From positions 19,343,254 to 19,407,253 of the forward strand of contig CM051000.1 of NCBI GenBank assembly GCA_027704905.1: a DNA stretch of 64,000 bases, given 5' to 3'. Made by a program: the position numbers and the translations under genes. Positions 1-13,764 of the stretch are shown here, piece after piece. Origin of the DNA: Muraenolepis orangiensis. Lineage: Eukaryota > Chordata > Actinopteri > Gadiformes > Muraenolepididae. The notes below the pieces were generated by a model. That model ran no database searches and was not told the DNA's origin. It worked only from the letters and a program-made list of their open reading frames with translations. Numbering within the stretch: the stretch's first letter is position 1; every line of letters begins with the position of its first letter.

Positions 1-300
1 ACCCAAAATAATTTCTGGTTTGGTTTCCTCATTAATCATTAATCTGCTAAACGTTTTGATTTCAGCAATGCATTGGATGAGATCATTCACTGGGGTAAGA
101 TAGTTGGCAAAAACATACTGTATGTCTAACTGTGTGTTATCAGCATAGGAGTTATATGATGTGTTGTATTGCTGACTGATATACAAAATAAACAGCAGTG
201 GGCCAAGAATTAACCCTTGAGGGAATCCATATGGAATTTGGACATTCAATGTTGCCAATATAACCAGTAAAAGATCTCCCAGTGAGATACGAAGGAAGCC
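1..300 (-). mobile_element. LINE reverse-transcriptase fragment
   Basis: On the minus strand around 240-180 the translation is GFPQGLILGPLLFILYI, a variant of the PQGSVLGPLLF reverse-transcriptase motif. It is interrupted elsewhere. No full ORF; boundaries unknown on the left. Confidence 0.7.
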
Positions 301-703
301 AGTTAAGAACTGTGCCTCTCAGGCTTTAACAGTGGTCAAGGTGTAAAGCAGCATCAGAAAATACATTTTAAGATGAGGACATGCAGACTTAATACAGAGG
401 ACAGATTGTTTGGATCATCAAGTAAAGGTCTCCTATACCTCAAATACATTCGAGATCAGCTAATGGTGCCTGCAGACATCAATGTCCTACCTTCTGGAAT
501 CCTTGACCACATGAACTAAGGTCTGCTACAACAGCATCTTGGTTTAAAAGCTGATTAAAACGGTATGTTTTTCTATATGTTCATTAGAGGGCTGTCATGT
601 TGTCTTAGACCGAGGAGACAGACAGGCAGTGAACAGACAAGCATGCAGTCCTCTGTCCAGGACAACATGACATTGCCCTCTAATGAAGACACACACACAA
701 ACC

Positions 704-1499
<796 letters not shown>

Positions 1500-2950
1500 T
1501 GTTTCTGTGGTCACTACCTCAAGGAGTAGGTCCAGAGTGACCACTACAGAGTGACCACTACCTCAAGGTGTAGCTCCAAAGTGACCACTACAGAGTGGCC
1601 ACTACCTCAAGGAGTAGCTACAGACAAAGTGACCACTACAGAGTGACCACTACCTTAAGGAGTAGCTCCAGAGTGACCACTACAGAGATTCAAGATAACT
1701 TTATTTATCCCGAGGGAAATTAAGGTGCAACAGTTGAAACAGGGGGAATAAATGCACACAAAAATATACTAATACCTAAAAGCTAAAAACTAAATAACAA
1801 ACTAACTAAACAAAACTAGTATAAACAAAATATAACTAAATGAACTCTAAATGAAATCTAAATGTATTGATAGTTGAATTGCACAATTTACAGTATTATT
1901 ACAGTAATACGTAGGTATATACAATACACAACAATACGTATAGTGCAAATTGGCAGTAATAAATACTAATAAATAACTCAGATGAATACTGAAAATGTGA
2001 CATGTGAAAAGTGAAAAGTGAAATTGAATTTACAGTGCAAAATTACAGTGAAAGTATTTACAGTGCGTTGACCAAAAAATAAATAAAAATAATAACAGTG
2101 CGTTGGCCTCAGGTCACTGAGTCTCTCACGACCCGAGGTAGATGAATTATAGAGACTGATGGCCACAGGAAGAAAGGACTTCCTGTGGCGTTCTGTGGTA
2201 CACCTGGGTGGAATGAGTCTGTTGCTGAAGGTGCTTCTGGAGTGACCACTACCTCAAGGTGTAGCTCCAAAGTGACCACTACAGAGTGGCCACTACCTCA
2301 AGGAGTAGCTCCAGAGTGACCACTACAGTGACCACTACCCCAAGGAGTAGCTACAGACAGAGTGACCAGTGACCACTACCTCAAGGAGTAGCTCCAGAGT
2401 GACCACTACAGTGACCACTACCCCAAGGAGTAGCTACAGACAGAGTGACCAGTGACCACTACCTCAAGGAGTAGCTCCAGAGTGACCACTACAGTGACCA
2501 CTACCCCAAGGAGTAGCTACAGACAGAGTGACCAGTGACCACTACCTCAAGGAGTAGCTCCAGAGTGACCACTACAGTGACCACTACCTCAAGGAGTAGC
2601 TCCAGAGTGACCACTACAGTGACCACTACCTCAAGGAGTAGCTCCAGAGTGGCCACAACCTCAAGGAGTAGCAACAGACAGAGTGACCACTACCTCAAGG
2701 AGTAGCTCAAGGGTAACCACTGTAGTGACCACTACCTGAAGGAGTAGCTACAGACAGAGAGACCACTACAGAGAGACCACTACCTCAAGGAGTAGCTCCA
2801 AAGTGACCACTACAGAGTGACCACTACCTCAAGGAGTAGCTCCAAAGTGACCACTACAGAGTGACCACTACCTCAAGGAGTAGCTCCAAAGTGACCACTA
2901 CAGAGTGACCACTACCTCAAGGAGTAGCTCCAGAGTTACCACTACAACGT
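1500..2950. repeat. GTGACCACTACCTCAAGGAGTA minisatellite
   Basis: Dozens of units of about 42 bp built from GTGACCACTACAGA and CTCAAGGAGTAGCTCC, interrupted at 1689-2240 by a LINE. Confidence 0.95.
1689..2240 (-). mobile_element. 5'-truncated LINE inserted into a minisatellite
   Basis: The minus-strand sequence ends an ORF with a FLPVAISLYN motif typical of LINE C-termini and terminates at ATTTCCCTCGGGATAAATAAAG, a common teleost LINE tail. Both flanks are the same GTGACCACTAC minisatellite. Confidence 0.7.
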
Positions 2951-3427
2951 ATAATGAAATGCTTACTCCCAATTCCCTCCCACAGTTAACACACTATATG
3001 CTATACTATGTACTATTCTTTACTATACACTATACTATATAAGACTACTGGAGAGAGTGCCATAGCAGCCGTAGGAACCAGAAATACAAGGTTAGTACTG
3101 TTCTTCTTTAACCCTATGCAGCTAGTAGCAGTGTGATTGAAGCTGAAGCTCCTGTCAGAATGCAGGCAGGAAATCTCTTGCGTGTTGCAGCATGTAGAGA
3201 GAGAACAATTCTCTAGCTCTCTCTTTCTCTCTCTCTATGTAGATTATAGCCATTATGTAGACTGTACGTACAGGCAGGTCAAGGTCAGTTCAACAGGCAG
3301 ACAGAGAGATCCATGGGTAAACCAGTTGGACTGCGAGTGCAGGGTGTGTAGATGGGTTAGGCTGGATTCACACCAGCTTGATTACAACAAGTGCTAGAAT
3401 CTAGCTCATCAAGTAAACACACATACA

Positions 3428-3429
<2 letters not shown>

Positions 3430-3489
<60 letters not shown>

Positions 3490-3490
3490 T
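3430..3490. repeat. (CT)n microsatellite
   Basis: About 30 CT units; a G10 run follows at 3558. Confidence 0.97.
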
Positions 3491-3599
3491 TCTCATTGCA
3501 TACTTGGTAATTCACTTGGAGGACTATAAACACAAGGTTAAAAGTGAAGGATTTGGGCTGGGGGGGGGGGGCCTGGAGAATCACTGACCCATAACCTCT

Positions 3600-4190
3600 G
3601 ACCTGGGTTCAGCTCCTATAGCTTCTGTGGAGCCTTCAAAGCAGTGAGCAATGCATTCTATGAGCCTCAACATGCAAGGAGGCTCAGCTGAGGACATAAC
3701 AAACTGACTGAACAAATAACTGAACAATAAATACATAAATGAATACATACCAAATAACACCTAAATAACATCTAAATACACAAATAATACCAAAAGTCAT
3801 ACCAAAATGCAGGTTAGCTAAAGCATAAGGAAAGTTAGATTTAAGGCTTTTTAACATTTTCGAATGCCATTAATGGCACCCTAATTACATTTAGGACCAA
3901 CTTTACAATGGAAGAAAAAATTGAATTACTGAGGGTTAGGGACAATTTAACCTCAATGTTTAATGTAGCATAAGACATGACTTTTTTGGTCCAGTGAAAA
4001 GGTTAGATGATCATTTTCAGACTGATTAAAGACATTTTAATCAACTGAGGACCTAACCCTTTTTTTTTCTTCTTTCAAAATACCAAATAACACTTAAATT
4101 ACCCACCTAGATGACCTACCTGTAGTTTAAAATGGCCCAACTGTTAATATTGTAGTATTGTAGCACCCTGAATAAAACCAAGGGAGCAAC
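3600..4190. other. No gene seen, AT-rich
   Basis: Unique-looking, no ORF of note and no recognisable repeat. Confidence 0.5.
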
Positions 4191-4480
4191 CAACACAACA
4201 TAGGAAACATCTAACACAGCCAAATTTGTATCTACTACAGCCTAGTAGGAAGGAAACATCACATACAGCCTGGTCAGTAGGAAGCACCTAACACATCCTA
4301 GGAAGCACTTTACAAAGCCTAAGAAGCACTTTACAAAGCCTAGGAAGCATCTAACACAGCCTAGTTTGTATCTACTACAGCCTAGTGGGAAGGAAACATC
4401 TAACAGCATAGAAGGAAAGAAGCACCTAACACAGCCTAGAAAGCCACGACCACAGTCTAAGAAGCATCTACCACAGCCAT
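4190..4480. repeat. ACACAGCCTAG minisatellite, degenerate
   Basis: Irregular units containing CATCTAACACAGCCTAGTTTG and GTATCTACTACAGCC. Confidence 0.75.
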
Positions 4481-4551
4481 TGTGAGCAGCACGCCTGACT
4501 AATTACTGTTTTTACTGTTTCAGTGAAGTCAGATACATGTCATTAAGGAAC

Positions 4552-4710
4552 TGGGGCCGGTTGTTCAAAGAGTCGTTAAGTCTTAATCAGTCGTTAAATT
4601 TCTTAATCAGTCGTTAGTTAACCAGTCGTTAAATGTGGGTTGTTCAAAGGGTGATTAGGCAAGTGTTTTACTAATCACTAGTTAAGCAGTTGTTAAACAG
4701 TGATTAAGTA
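4552..4710. repeat. GTCGTTAA-rich repeat, possible Harbinger-type end
   Basis: Starts GGGGCCGGTTGTTCAAAG and contains several CAGTCGTTAA units and a second GGTTGTTCAAAG. The opposite end of an element was not found, so this may be a fragment. Confidence 0.35.
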
Positions 4711-5060
4711 TTTTTACCCAGAATTCTTGAAACAACTTCCTGTATCTCCTCTTAACAACTCTTAAGATGGATGCTAATACTATCTAGCAGAAAGAGAAAC
4801 ACGATCTTCTTCTTTCCTCTTTATTGGTCACACACGTCAACACACAGTGAAAGTTATTGAAAGCTGCATTTAACCCCTTGTATGGGCAGATGATTTTATA
4901 AACGGTTCCCAAGACCCAACAGACAGCTATTCTGCCGCCCATCAAGAACGACCAATGGGGTTTGAGGTCAATTTCCCACCGTTTTATTTGGATAAAGAGG
5001 TGGAGCTCACCGAGAGAGAGCTCGCCATCTAAGGGCCATCAAGACACACAACCACTAGAG

Positions 5061-5666
5061 CAGGGGTAACCAACAGGTCGATCGCGATCGACTGGTCGAT
5101 CTTCAAAGCCTTCAGCCTTAATTATTATTATTATTTGATTATTAATTAGACCTAGCTCTGGCTTGTTGATTTGAATCACACAAACTCCAATCGGTTATTT
5201 GATATGCTGAGGTCTATGAATGGCTGCATGCAATTGTGGGTGGGGTTAAAAAATAATAATATCAATGCCAAAACAGGGAGAAGCCCCTCTCTGCTGATCG
5301 CTTGACACTGGCAGAACACAGGCCCTTTAGCCAGTGTAGCCCAGTCAGGGTACAGCTCGCTGAACTCATAATGAGCACTTTGCAAGCTGTCGCTAAAGTT
5401 AAAGCCCCATAGCCGTGGAGCGCTGTCATCACTGCACCTGCGTCTCGTCGGGCGCGCTTGACACCATGAGAGGTGCGGCAGCTGATTCACTCACTTCATG
5501 GGGGATAGCCTATCGTTATCTAAGTTTTGTATGAGGCTTATTACCGGACAATTTGACCGGCAGGTTTTGAATTTACAATTTAAAAAAAATATAATATATA
5601 TATATGACGATGAACAGTCTTACTCCTAAGTGGGGTTTTTAGGAAGATATCGGTTGGTTACCACTG
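5061..5666. mobile_element. Non-autonomous hAT transposon
   Basis: Ends are CAGGGGTAACCAAC and, inverted, CAGTGGTAACCAAC. The flanking 8-bp duplication CACTAGAG is perfect (5053-5060 and 5667-5674). The left end continues with a GATCGCGATCGAC palindrome typical of one hAT family. No transposase could be recognised inside. Confidence 0.93.
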
Positions 5667-5674
5667 CACTAGAG

Positions 5675-6850
5675 TGTTCCTGCAGAACTCAGTGACCCAC
5701 CTCGATTGCCAGGGCCTTTGGGGCCTAGGTGGTGTTGAGGTGGGAGTTGCATAACATTGAAATCACGTATGTCATTGTCGGTCATTCTTGTGGGGGAACG
5801 GAAATCTCAGAATAACGCGGTGGTGCAAACAGAGTGCCGATACGCCATAGTGAGAGGACTCGAGGGAGTTGAAGTACAAATCCTAAATCAATGTAAATAT
5901 AGGCCTATCTTAACCTAGGCTATTAAAATTGCCACATTTCGCATGAGAAACGATTCCTAAACAATCACCAAAAAACATTACCGCTAGCATAAATAGATAA
6001 AAAAGATAAAATATCTCGTGACATACAAGCGCTATAGTAGGCCACTAACCATACATAGAAACACATATGGGTGCACAATGCACTATTTAGGTAGTATGGA
6101 GTGATGGGAATTGTCATACCCTATAATATTATACTTAATATATCCCACAATGCATCGTGAAAAGTAGTGTTCAACCGATGGTCACTACCCAAACACATGT
6201 TACCCAAACACAAGACAAATGCATTGTCGTCATTAACGGAGACTCCAGTACTGTCCGAAAGTGACTTTTAACTTTGCAAATTCCCTATGTAGGGAGTGAC
6301 TTCGGACACCGCCTGAGTCGCTCAACCATTGTCATCAAAGTTACTCCCACTGCTTTTTGCTCCTTCTTTGAGCCATACTTAACTAATGTTAGCTGGTTTT
6401 ACACAGTGATGTACCACTTACACATTTTCAACAAATTACACATTTATTGACATAGAGAATTTGAGTTGAACTACACAAATCCTGCCCTTTTGAATTTAGC
6501 GTGTTTTAAACACCATGTAGGTGTAGTTTCTAGCTGTATAAGTGTTTTGAAAACCATGTAGGTGTAGTTTGTCTAACTATACAAATGTTTAAAACACCTT
6601 CCTCGTTGTAAAAACAATATCGATGAGCTAACAATAAAATAGCATAGACTAATTGACCTAGCTTTGTCTTGGTAAATGTTTAAGATATGAACATAGATTT
6701 ACACGACATTAACAAACAGTTAATGAGTGTCAGTTAGCTAGCAGTTTGGATGATATGACAAAAAACAAGAAATAAAATATTGTATAAAATACAATACAAT
6801 ATATTGAGGAAACTTACCAACGGTCAAAACTGCGGGAATGGAACCGCTGT
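5675..6850. other. No gene seen
   Basis: AT-rich unique-looking sequence. A 23-bp AACACCATGTAGGTGTAGTTT motif occurs twice (6510, 6551). No coding potential recognised. Confidence 0.5.
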
Positions 6851-6880
6851 CTCCAAGTGACTAGTGTCCAACCCGGTAAC

Positions 6881-6898
6881 CAGCAGGTGGCAGTGCTG
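6881..6898 (+). promoter_or_regulatory. Single CTCF-like motif
   Basis: CCAGCAGGTGGCAGTG resembles the CTCF core. A similar GCAGGTGGCAGT is seen near 33937 in a fhod1 intron. A motif match alone is weak evidence. Confidence 0.25.
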
Positions 6899-6964
6899 GG
6901 TAGGGTTACAGTACCACCAGATCCAAGATCAAATATATTTGATGACATCAAACATTATATTACA

Positions 6965-7020
6965 TTTGACATTGGAATGCTTACTCCCCATTATTTCCCG
7001 CAGTATACATCTCCAAAACA
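6965..7020 (-). mobile_element. LINE 3' tail fragment
   Basis: ATTGGAATGCTTACTCCCCA and CGCAGTATACATCTC match the tail of the LINEs at 35.8 and 63.9 kb. A weaker relative lies at 2950-3000. Confidence 0.55.
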
Positions 7021-7538
7021 ATACCATAAAAATATAAATAATATATACAATAAAAATAAGCAGGTTGCAGCATCTGCTAATGTATAGAGCTGGGTAGTCC
7101 CGCCAAATTTGAAAACTACAGATCAATAAAATATGTTATGTTTAACGTTATGATTTTATGCAAGCAATTCATAGTAATCAATACATATTATGAATTGCTT
7201 GCTATTCAATTGTGACTAACTGTACAGATAAAACAAAGGTGGTGGAAGGAGACCAGATATTACAAAAATAATTGGGCTTTGGTTTGGTGTGTCTATGTTA
7301 TAATAATATTTAAAAGGTTGATTGCACTTGTAATCAACCTTTGAAATGTGTATGCAGGCCAGACTGATCTGCAGAGAGAAACAGAATGTGAATGGGCAAG
7401 ATCAGGACTCAGGTCTCACTACTCACCAGCCACACATATAGATGGTGTAAAGTATGTCTCACAGAGGACGTTGCTGACTGTGTTTGAGCGTACAGTATGT
7501 CAACGTAATATAGTCCCTTTCAGTCTGCTAATTACCTC

Positions 7539-7740
7539 CGCCATCAAAGATGGACTGGAGGTTATGTTTTCACCCATTTGTGGGTGAAACTAACGGAATG
7601 GGACAAAACTTGGTGGTAGATTACTTATGGGCCAAGGAACAGTCGATTTTGGCACAGATCCGGATCCAAATCCAGATGCAGGGGACATTTTGGTGTAGTG
7701 GAGGGATGCACATATCTGAGGGCCCTCTCGTACTTTAGTG
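7539..7740. mobile_element. Fragment of the CCTCCGCCATC MITE-like family
   Basis: Shares the ACCTCCGCCATCAAAGATGG start, GGAGGTTATG and the ATCCGGATCCAAATCC core with 29076-29392. Right end degraded. Confidence 0.55.
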
Positions 7741-8837
7741 CACACATAGCACATATGATAATACACAAATGTCATTGCGAAGTGCAAAAAACCCCCACTT
7801 GGTTAAGATTTGTGAACAGCAAACCAAGGTAGTGAAAACACATTTTTACACATCTAAATTTAAATGTATGGTCTTCCAATTCACAGCTGAAACACACCAA
7901 GAGTGTATTATCGATCCAGAGAAGTTTGACCCAGAGAAGCGTTGACATTTATTGAACATATGTGACACACATTACACTGTACTGGGAGTTTAATTGGAAA
8001 CAATGAAAGCACACACAAAGTGTCACAGAAGCACACCTACAGCATTAAGTACCAGAGCTGTCCTGAAGGCACATAGAGACGTGGAATGAAGATAAAACGA
8101 TGAATTCTGGAACGTGTAACACTTTGGTTGTCATAAAGACACATAAAGGTGTGGAGGTGTCTTTGGGGCATGTCATGGGGCAGTTTAGCCACAGAAGCCG
8201 TTAGAAAAAGGCTAGCAGCAGGAGTGCTAGGATAGCCGCTAGTTTAATAGACAGGGCAAGCTAGAGGTGATAGGTTAGCTGGCTGTGCTAGGCTAGCTAA
8301 GGGGAAATGGTTCAATAGACAGGACTAGGTGGAGGTGCTAGGATTGCTGGATGTGCTAGGCTAGATGGAAGTGCTAGGCTAGCTGGGGGAGCTAGTTCAA
8401 TAGAACAAGCAAACCAACAAGCTAATGCCAACGGTGAGAACATGAGATTAAGAACAACCCAACACCCTACAAAGTGATTAAGCATATGCTGTACACAATT
8501 CTTTGCATCATGTTTATATGTTATTGCTCAATCAAAATAAACTATTATCTGCAGTTATAGATAGTATGAAACATTTTAAAAACCATTTAAAATACACGCC
8601 TTGAGACAACAGAAGGCTCTATGACCAGTGACCGTGTTCCTAGTTTATTCTTCCTCCTGGTCTCTAGTCTCTAGTGGTGTCTGGTCTTTCTCTCTGGTCT
8701 CTAGTGGTGTGGTCTCTAACCCTAAATGCACAGACACAAATAATAATAATTACATTTTGCAAGACTACAGAATAAAATACAATAAAATAAACACCTGGGA
8801 TTAAATTGATTAGAATTTAAAAGCTAAAGCTCTAGCA
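7741..8837. other. No gene seen; GCTAGGCTAGCTGG-type degenerate repeats
   Basis: 8200-8400 holds loose repeats of GTGCTAGGCTAGCTGG. 8640-8720 has a CTAGTGGTGTCTGGTCT duplication. Nothing coding. Confidence 0.5.
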
Positions 8838-9560
8838 TTACTCTAAATTAAACGCCAGATTTAAAGGATAGTTCTTCAATTTCCTTTTCCTTAAAATACC
8901 GAGAGAGTTTACCATTCTAATATCCAGAGGCAGTGAGTTCCACATTTTAGAGGCATGAAAACATAATAAGGCACTCTCAGCGGTACTTTTAGGAACATTT
9001 AAAATAAAGACCTTAGTGATCTGGCTAAGAACATCCCTGATGTCAACAGGAGCATGGTAATGTAAGGCTTTATCATCCAGGTTAAAGGTAATTACAATAG
9101 TCAAAACGGCTAATAAGAAAAGTGTGAGTAAGTGGAAAAAGGTCTGACCTTGGCGATATCCCTCAGAGGAAAAAATAATGATTGCTGAGACCAGCAAACA
9201 TTGAGTGCAGATTTTCTCTTGCTCCTTTGGGTTTTATTAAAATAATCTTTAGACTTTAAGCTTTAAAAGGTTTTTAACATCCATACATTTATGTCAGAGA
9301 GACCGGCAGTGAAAGTGCCCAGTGCATTGGAGTAATTTGGCGAGACAGATATGTTTAATTGTGTACAATTCTCAAAAATGGTAATTGACAGTGATGATTA
9401 ATAATATTTCCAAGTGGGAGCATATATGATGAAAACTAAATTGGGCCAAGAATGCTTCCTTGAGGAAAACCATATTTAATACCATGAGTCTATGATACAT
9501 AAGCAACCATAAGCTGACAAAAAAACGGTATATCAGTTAAACGTGACTGGAACCAAGCAA
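8838..9560 (-). mobile_element. LINE ORF2 remnant (reverse transcriptase and C-terminus)
   Basis: 9197-8838 encodes a LINE C-terminal region with ESALLCFHASKMWNSLPLDIR. Near 9480-9430 a degenerate GFPQGSILGP motif follows the same strand. It is internally deleted and carries stops. Confidence 0.75.
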
Positions 9561-9674
9561 ACACAAGTATAGGCTCTGGTCTCTACTGGTTTCTGTACTT
9601 TCTGTTCTCTCCATCTAGTCACTGGTCTGTCTCTGGTCACTAGTCTCTCCTGCTCTCTCCTGCTCTCTCTGCTC

Positions 9675-9801
<127 letters not shown>

Positions 9802-10054
9802 CCTCTGGCCTCTGGCCTCTGGTCTCTCTCTGGTCTCATGATCTATGGTCTCTGCTGGTTTCTGCTGGTTTCTACTGGTCTCTAGTATCTCCTAGTAGCT
9901 GGTCTCTCATGATGTCTGGTCTCTACTTTCTGGACGGTGGTATTGTGCTGGTTCTGGAATGTATTAAGTCTCCCTGGTCAAGCTGTAGAGATGGGTTCAG
10001 CACTCAGGAGAGGCCAGTAGAGTATGTGTGTGTGTGTGTGGGTATATGTGTGTG

Positions 10055-13000
10055 TTACAGCTGAGTAGGTCTTCTGGTGTGCATCTCGGTGCTGCCAGCA
10101 GAAGGGGCTGTCACCAGGCTCCTCAGGTAGACACAGGGGTTCCTTCTACTTTCTCCAGGGGTGGAGCTCAGAGGAGGAGCAGGGGGTCTGACGGACATGA
10201 GGGGCTGTACCTCCTGCTGCTGCTCAGACAAGGTCTCCTCTTCCTCCTCCTTCGTTGATGGGTCAGAGGAGCGAGGAGGAGAGGAGGAGGAAGAGGAGGA
10301 GGGTCGCTGGCCAGCCAGCTGGGAGAGGGCCGCGACCCTGGGGTTGGGGTTAGGGTTAAGGGAGGAAGGGGACAAGGCTGTGACTCTGGGGTTAGGGTTG
10401 GGGTTCAGGGGGGAGGAGATGCTCTCCAGGGAGGAGATACTCTGGTTCCAGGCCTGCTGGAGGTCCACAGGGATGATCTTGGTGGCCTCCATAGAGAGGC
10501 AGGGAGGGAGGGAGCCAGCTCCCACCTTCCAGGGGAGAAAGCGCTCCCCACAGGTGGGAGAGGCCAGCGAGGGGCTCTCACATGCCTCCAGAGCAGCCAG
10601 GCCTACAGAGGAGGAGAAGGAGTTGGCTATAGGGGACATTCTGGCTTCTTGTTGTGTTTTTGTGTTGTGCGCTGTGTGTGTGTTACCTGACTGAGGTCGT
10701 TGTTTGGGTGTTTCCGCCTTGCGAGCAACAAACATAATACCAACGTCTTCCTCTCTCTCTGAATGTTCCCCCTCTTCCTCTCTCTCCTCCTCTGACTCCA
10801 CCGGCACCACCACTGGATCTGAACACAGACCGTCTGGTTAATCCATACAGACGACAGTGGTCAGGAATCATATGGAGCATTACCATTGTAAGCAGTGGTC
10901 TCTACAATTTACCCTTGTCCTGCCAACTGACGTTACGTCGAGGTTTTTCATTTCCCTCCGGCTCCTTGGCGTCTGATCCCCGACGCTGTGGAGAAAGAAA
11001 CACACTGTATATACACACTTACCCTAAACAAGTTAGGATAGACTAACCCCAAACTAGACAGGATATAAACTAACCCCACTAACTCTGCTAACTTAACACT
11101 AACCCCAAACTAGACAGGATATAAACTAACCCCACTAACCCTGCTAACTTAGCACTAACCCCACTAACCTAACACTAACCTACCCCACACTAACCTAACA
11201 CTTATCCCATTAACCTAACACTAACCTATCCCCCACTAACCCCACACATACTCAACACTAACCCCATACTAACCTAACACTAACCCCATACTAACCTAAC
11301 ACTAACCCCACTTACCTAACACTAACCCCACTGACCTTCTTCTGGCTGCGTTCCTTCTTGTGTCTCTTGTGTCTGGATGTTCTGTTCTCCATACGGCTCC
11401 TCATGTTCCTCTGAAAGACCTCACGCTCCTGCCGCTCTTGCTCCCCAGCCGGCATGAAGTGTCTGCTGTAGTGGGACTGGTACTGAGGTAGGTAGGTAGG
11501 TAGGTAGGTAGGTAGGTAGGTAGGTAGGTAGGTAGGTAGGTAGGTAGGTAGGTAGGTAGGTAGGTAGGTAGGTAGGTAGGTAGGTAGGTAGGTAGGTAGG
11601 TAGGTAGGTAGGTAGGTAGGTAGGTAGGTAGGTAGGTAGGTAGGTAGGTAGGTAGGTAGGTAGGTAGGTAGGTAGGTAGGTAGGTAGGTAGGTAGGTAGG
11701 TAGGTAGGTAGGTAGGTAGGTAGGTAGGTAGGTAGTAGGTAGGTAGGTAGGTAGGTAGGTAGGTAGGTAGGTAGGTAGGTAGGTAGGTAGGTAGGTAGGT
11801 AGGTAGGTAGGTAGGTAGGTAGGTAGGAGGTAGGTAGGTAGGTAGGTAGGTAGGTAGGTAGGTAGGTAGGTAGGTAGGTAGGTAGGTAGGTAGGTAGGTA
11901 GGTAGGTAGGTAGGTAGGTAGGTAGGTAGGTAGGTAGGTAGGTAGGTAGGTAGGTAGGTAGGTAGGTAGGTAGGTAGGTAGGTAGGTAGGTAGGTAGGTA
12001 GGTAGGTAGTAGGTAGGTAGGTAGGTAGGTAGGTAGGTAGGTAGGTAGGTAGGTAGGTAGGTAGGTAGGTAGGTAGGTAGGTAGGTAGGTAGGTAGGTAG
12101 GTAGGTAGGTAGGTAGGTAGGTAGGTAGGTAGGTAGGTAGGTAGGTAGGTAGGTAGGTAGGTAGGTAGGTAGTAGGTAGGTAGGTAGGTAGGTAGGTAGG
12201 TAGGTAGGTAGGTAGGTAGTAGGTAGGTAGGTAGGTAGGTAGGTAGGTAGGTAGGTAGGTAGGTAGGTAGGTAGGTAGGTAGGTAGGTAGGTAGGTAGGT
12301 AGGTAGGTAGGTAGGTAGGTAGGTAGGTAGGTAGTAGGTAGGTAGGTAGGTAGGTAGGTAGGTAGGTAGGTAGGTAGGTAGGTAGGTAGGTAGGTAGGTA
12401 GGTAGGTAGGTAGGTAGGTAGGTAGGTAGGTAGGTAGGTAGGTAGGTAGGTAGGTAGGTAGGTAGGTAGGTAGGTAGGTAGGTAGGTAGGTAGGTAGACG
12501 GGTAGGCAGGTAGGTTTGGTAGGTAGGTAGGTAGGTATGTTTGTAGATAGAAAGGTAGGTAAGTAGACAGGTATGTAGGCAGGTAGGAAGGTAGGTAGAT
12601 AGATAGAACCACGTTTATACGAAATACATAGACACAGTACACAACCACAATACACAAGAGAGAGTAAGAGAGAGAGTGAGAGAGAGAGAGAGGTATACCT
12701 TACCCGTCTACGTGGTTTATACAGATTCCCAGTGAGAACGTGGTGTGTCTCACTGTCCTCCTCTACTCGGGCTCCTGGGACGTTGTCTATCACCTGGAGG
12801 TCCAGACACACTCCACTACCATTCTCTCTCCTACACACACACATGCACACACACACACATTATATAGTACAGTACACACAGTATATCATGTATATGAATA
12901 ATAACAATAGTAGTCATCTTACAGGTAGTTCAACGATGAGGTTAGAATACAGACTGAAGCGACACTGAATACAGACTGCAGCGACATTGCTCTTGACATA

Positions 13001-13698
13001 CAAAGTGGTATAACGAGATAGGCCAATTATAATAATACAAATAATACTAATCATTATTCTTATATGAATGATAATATGAATGAACATATACATCTAATAT
13101 TAATCATAATAATAAATATATTAATGATCATATGATCGTAGTATTAATAATAATATATCGTCATATAATATTAATAATCTTACAGGTAGTTGGTGACGTT
13201 GGTGACCTCTGGGAATGAGTTCCTGCTGGCCATGGAGGGAAGAGACAACCTGGAGGTCAACACATTCCCTCCCTACACACACACACACACACACATAGAG
13301 ACAGACACACACACAAACACAGCACACACACACACACAAACAGACATACACAGACATACACACACACACACACATTGATACTACTTATGAATGATCAATG
13401 ACGCTGCTGGTAGACGATGGTAACTATGGTAACGCTGAGCCCCTCGGTAAGTACGACCATTCATATTACTTCTGAATGGTAACCATGGAGACCTCGCATC
13501 CTCCCTCTCTCCTTCTACCTGGTCGATGACGCTGATGGCATCCCTCATGTTGATCTTCTGGTAGGCCTCCCACAGCTCACTCTTGTGGTACACAGAGCGC
13601 CTCAGCAGGAGCTTGCTCAGGTACTTCTTATCAAACTGTTCCCACCTGCACACACACACACATTAACATTTCTTTATTGGCAATCAAAATTGTCTTTA

Positions 13699-13764
<66 letters not shown>

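Noticed and set aside
5176..5490. 104-aa ORF inside a hAT element as a gene
   Set aside because: No recognisable transposase motif; it lies within a 606-bp non-autonomous transposon.
8838..9197. 119-aa conserved protein gene
   Set aside because: Its motifs (MWNSLPLDIR) are those of LINE ORF C-termini, and the adjoining reverse transcriptase is degenerate.
11312..12856. Long ORFs encoding hundreds of PTYL repeats
   Set aside because: They are readings of the (TAGG)n array in any frame; 11482-11336 and 12830-12704 are genuine slc9a5 exons joined only by the open repeat.
13381..13500. Extra slc9a5 exon with TTGATCATTC (revcomp) resembling the exon 10 end
   Set aside because: Similarity to the exon 10 end is partial, and exon 10 (13519) joins exon 11 (13272) in phase without it. 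It may be another decayed junction copy, but the support is weak.
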